Of a stretch of DNA of 13,213 nucleotides, positions 13,192 to 13,213 are shown in pieces; the stretch's first letter is position 1, and every line of letters starts with the position of its first letter. Under the pieces are notes generated by a model that worked only from the letters and a program-made list of their open reading frames with translations, did no database searches and had not been told where the DNA came from. The stretch is from an uncultured Eubacteriales bacterium. GTDB taxonomy: Bacteria; Bacillota; Clostridia; Oscillospirales; Oscillospiraceae. The DNA is taken from positions 1 to 13,213 of the forward strand of contig CABSBF010000047.1 in the NCBI GenBank assembly GCA_902475855.1. Direction: 5' to 3'. Both the position numbers and the translations under genes were made by a program.

Positions 13192-13213
13192 CTCTGATTC
13201 CTTTTCCGTGTAT

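Noticed and set aside
1..13213. Defence system, CRISPR array, retron or toxin-antitoxin pair
   Set aside because: I looked on both strands for regularly spaced repeats, Cas, reverse transcriptase, restriction or toxin motifs and saw none.

Overview
The window looks like a chromosomal stretch from a GC-rich, low-motility-type gut Firmicute, most likely Clostridia of the Oscillospiraceae/Ruminococcaceae group. This is inferred from strong GGAGG-type ribosome sites, the heterodimeric ABC exporter style, a LysM-M14 peptidase of the kind found in spore formers, a PfkB kinase with an HTH head, and the small cysteine-rich mobile-element proteins. I did no database search, so the genus is open.

Layout. 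(1) 1-944, + strand: the tail of a mobile element (prophage or conjugative element). It holds the end of one gene, three small tightly packed genes of unknown function (two rich in cysteine) and a 12-codon remnant of a fourth, closed by a very strong bidirectional terminator. (2) 994-1340, - strand: an intact tRNA-Ala(CGC) whose 3' end faces the mobile element, then the 5' half of a second tRNA (apparently Arg-CCT) cut off after the anticodon loop, still behind a good promoter with an A-tract. This is probably an integration or excision scar. (3) 1544-5551, - strand: a three-gene operon, marR regulator - ABC half-transporter with a degenerate ATPase site - ABC half-transporter with the competent Walker B glutamate, i.e. 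a self-regulated heterodimeric multidrug-type exporter. (4) 5742-7771, - strand: psuK-psuG, pseudouridine salvage (kinase, then C-C glycosidase giving uracil and ribose 5-phosphate). The kinase carries its own N-terminal HTH and the operon has a near-consensus promoter with a repeated motif across the -10. (5) 7840-9191, - strand: GNAT N-acetyltransferase and NudC-type NAD diphosphatase, coupled by an ATGA overlap; the nudC stop codon lies inside the psuK -35 box. (6) 9323-11472, + strand: an aromatic-acid-exporter/FUSC-like membrane protein, then a LysM-M14 peptidoglycan peptidase that starts with TTG and whose ribosome site lies in the 3' arm of the preceding terminator-like hairpin. (7) 11473-11799: a 327-bp gene-free region full of structure, made of two identical 30-bp palindromes flanking a MITE-like block with imperfect inverted termini and several hairpins. 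(8) 11800-13191, - strand: a MATE-family efflux protein.

The protein-coding part is mostly ordinary accessory metabolism and transport (three exporter systems, nucleotide salvage and repair). I saw no defence system, CRISPR array, integrase or transposase. The least explained items are the structured intergenic block at 11475-11790, the half tRNA at 1225-1262, and the translation-control arrangement at 10234-10275.
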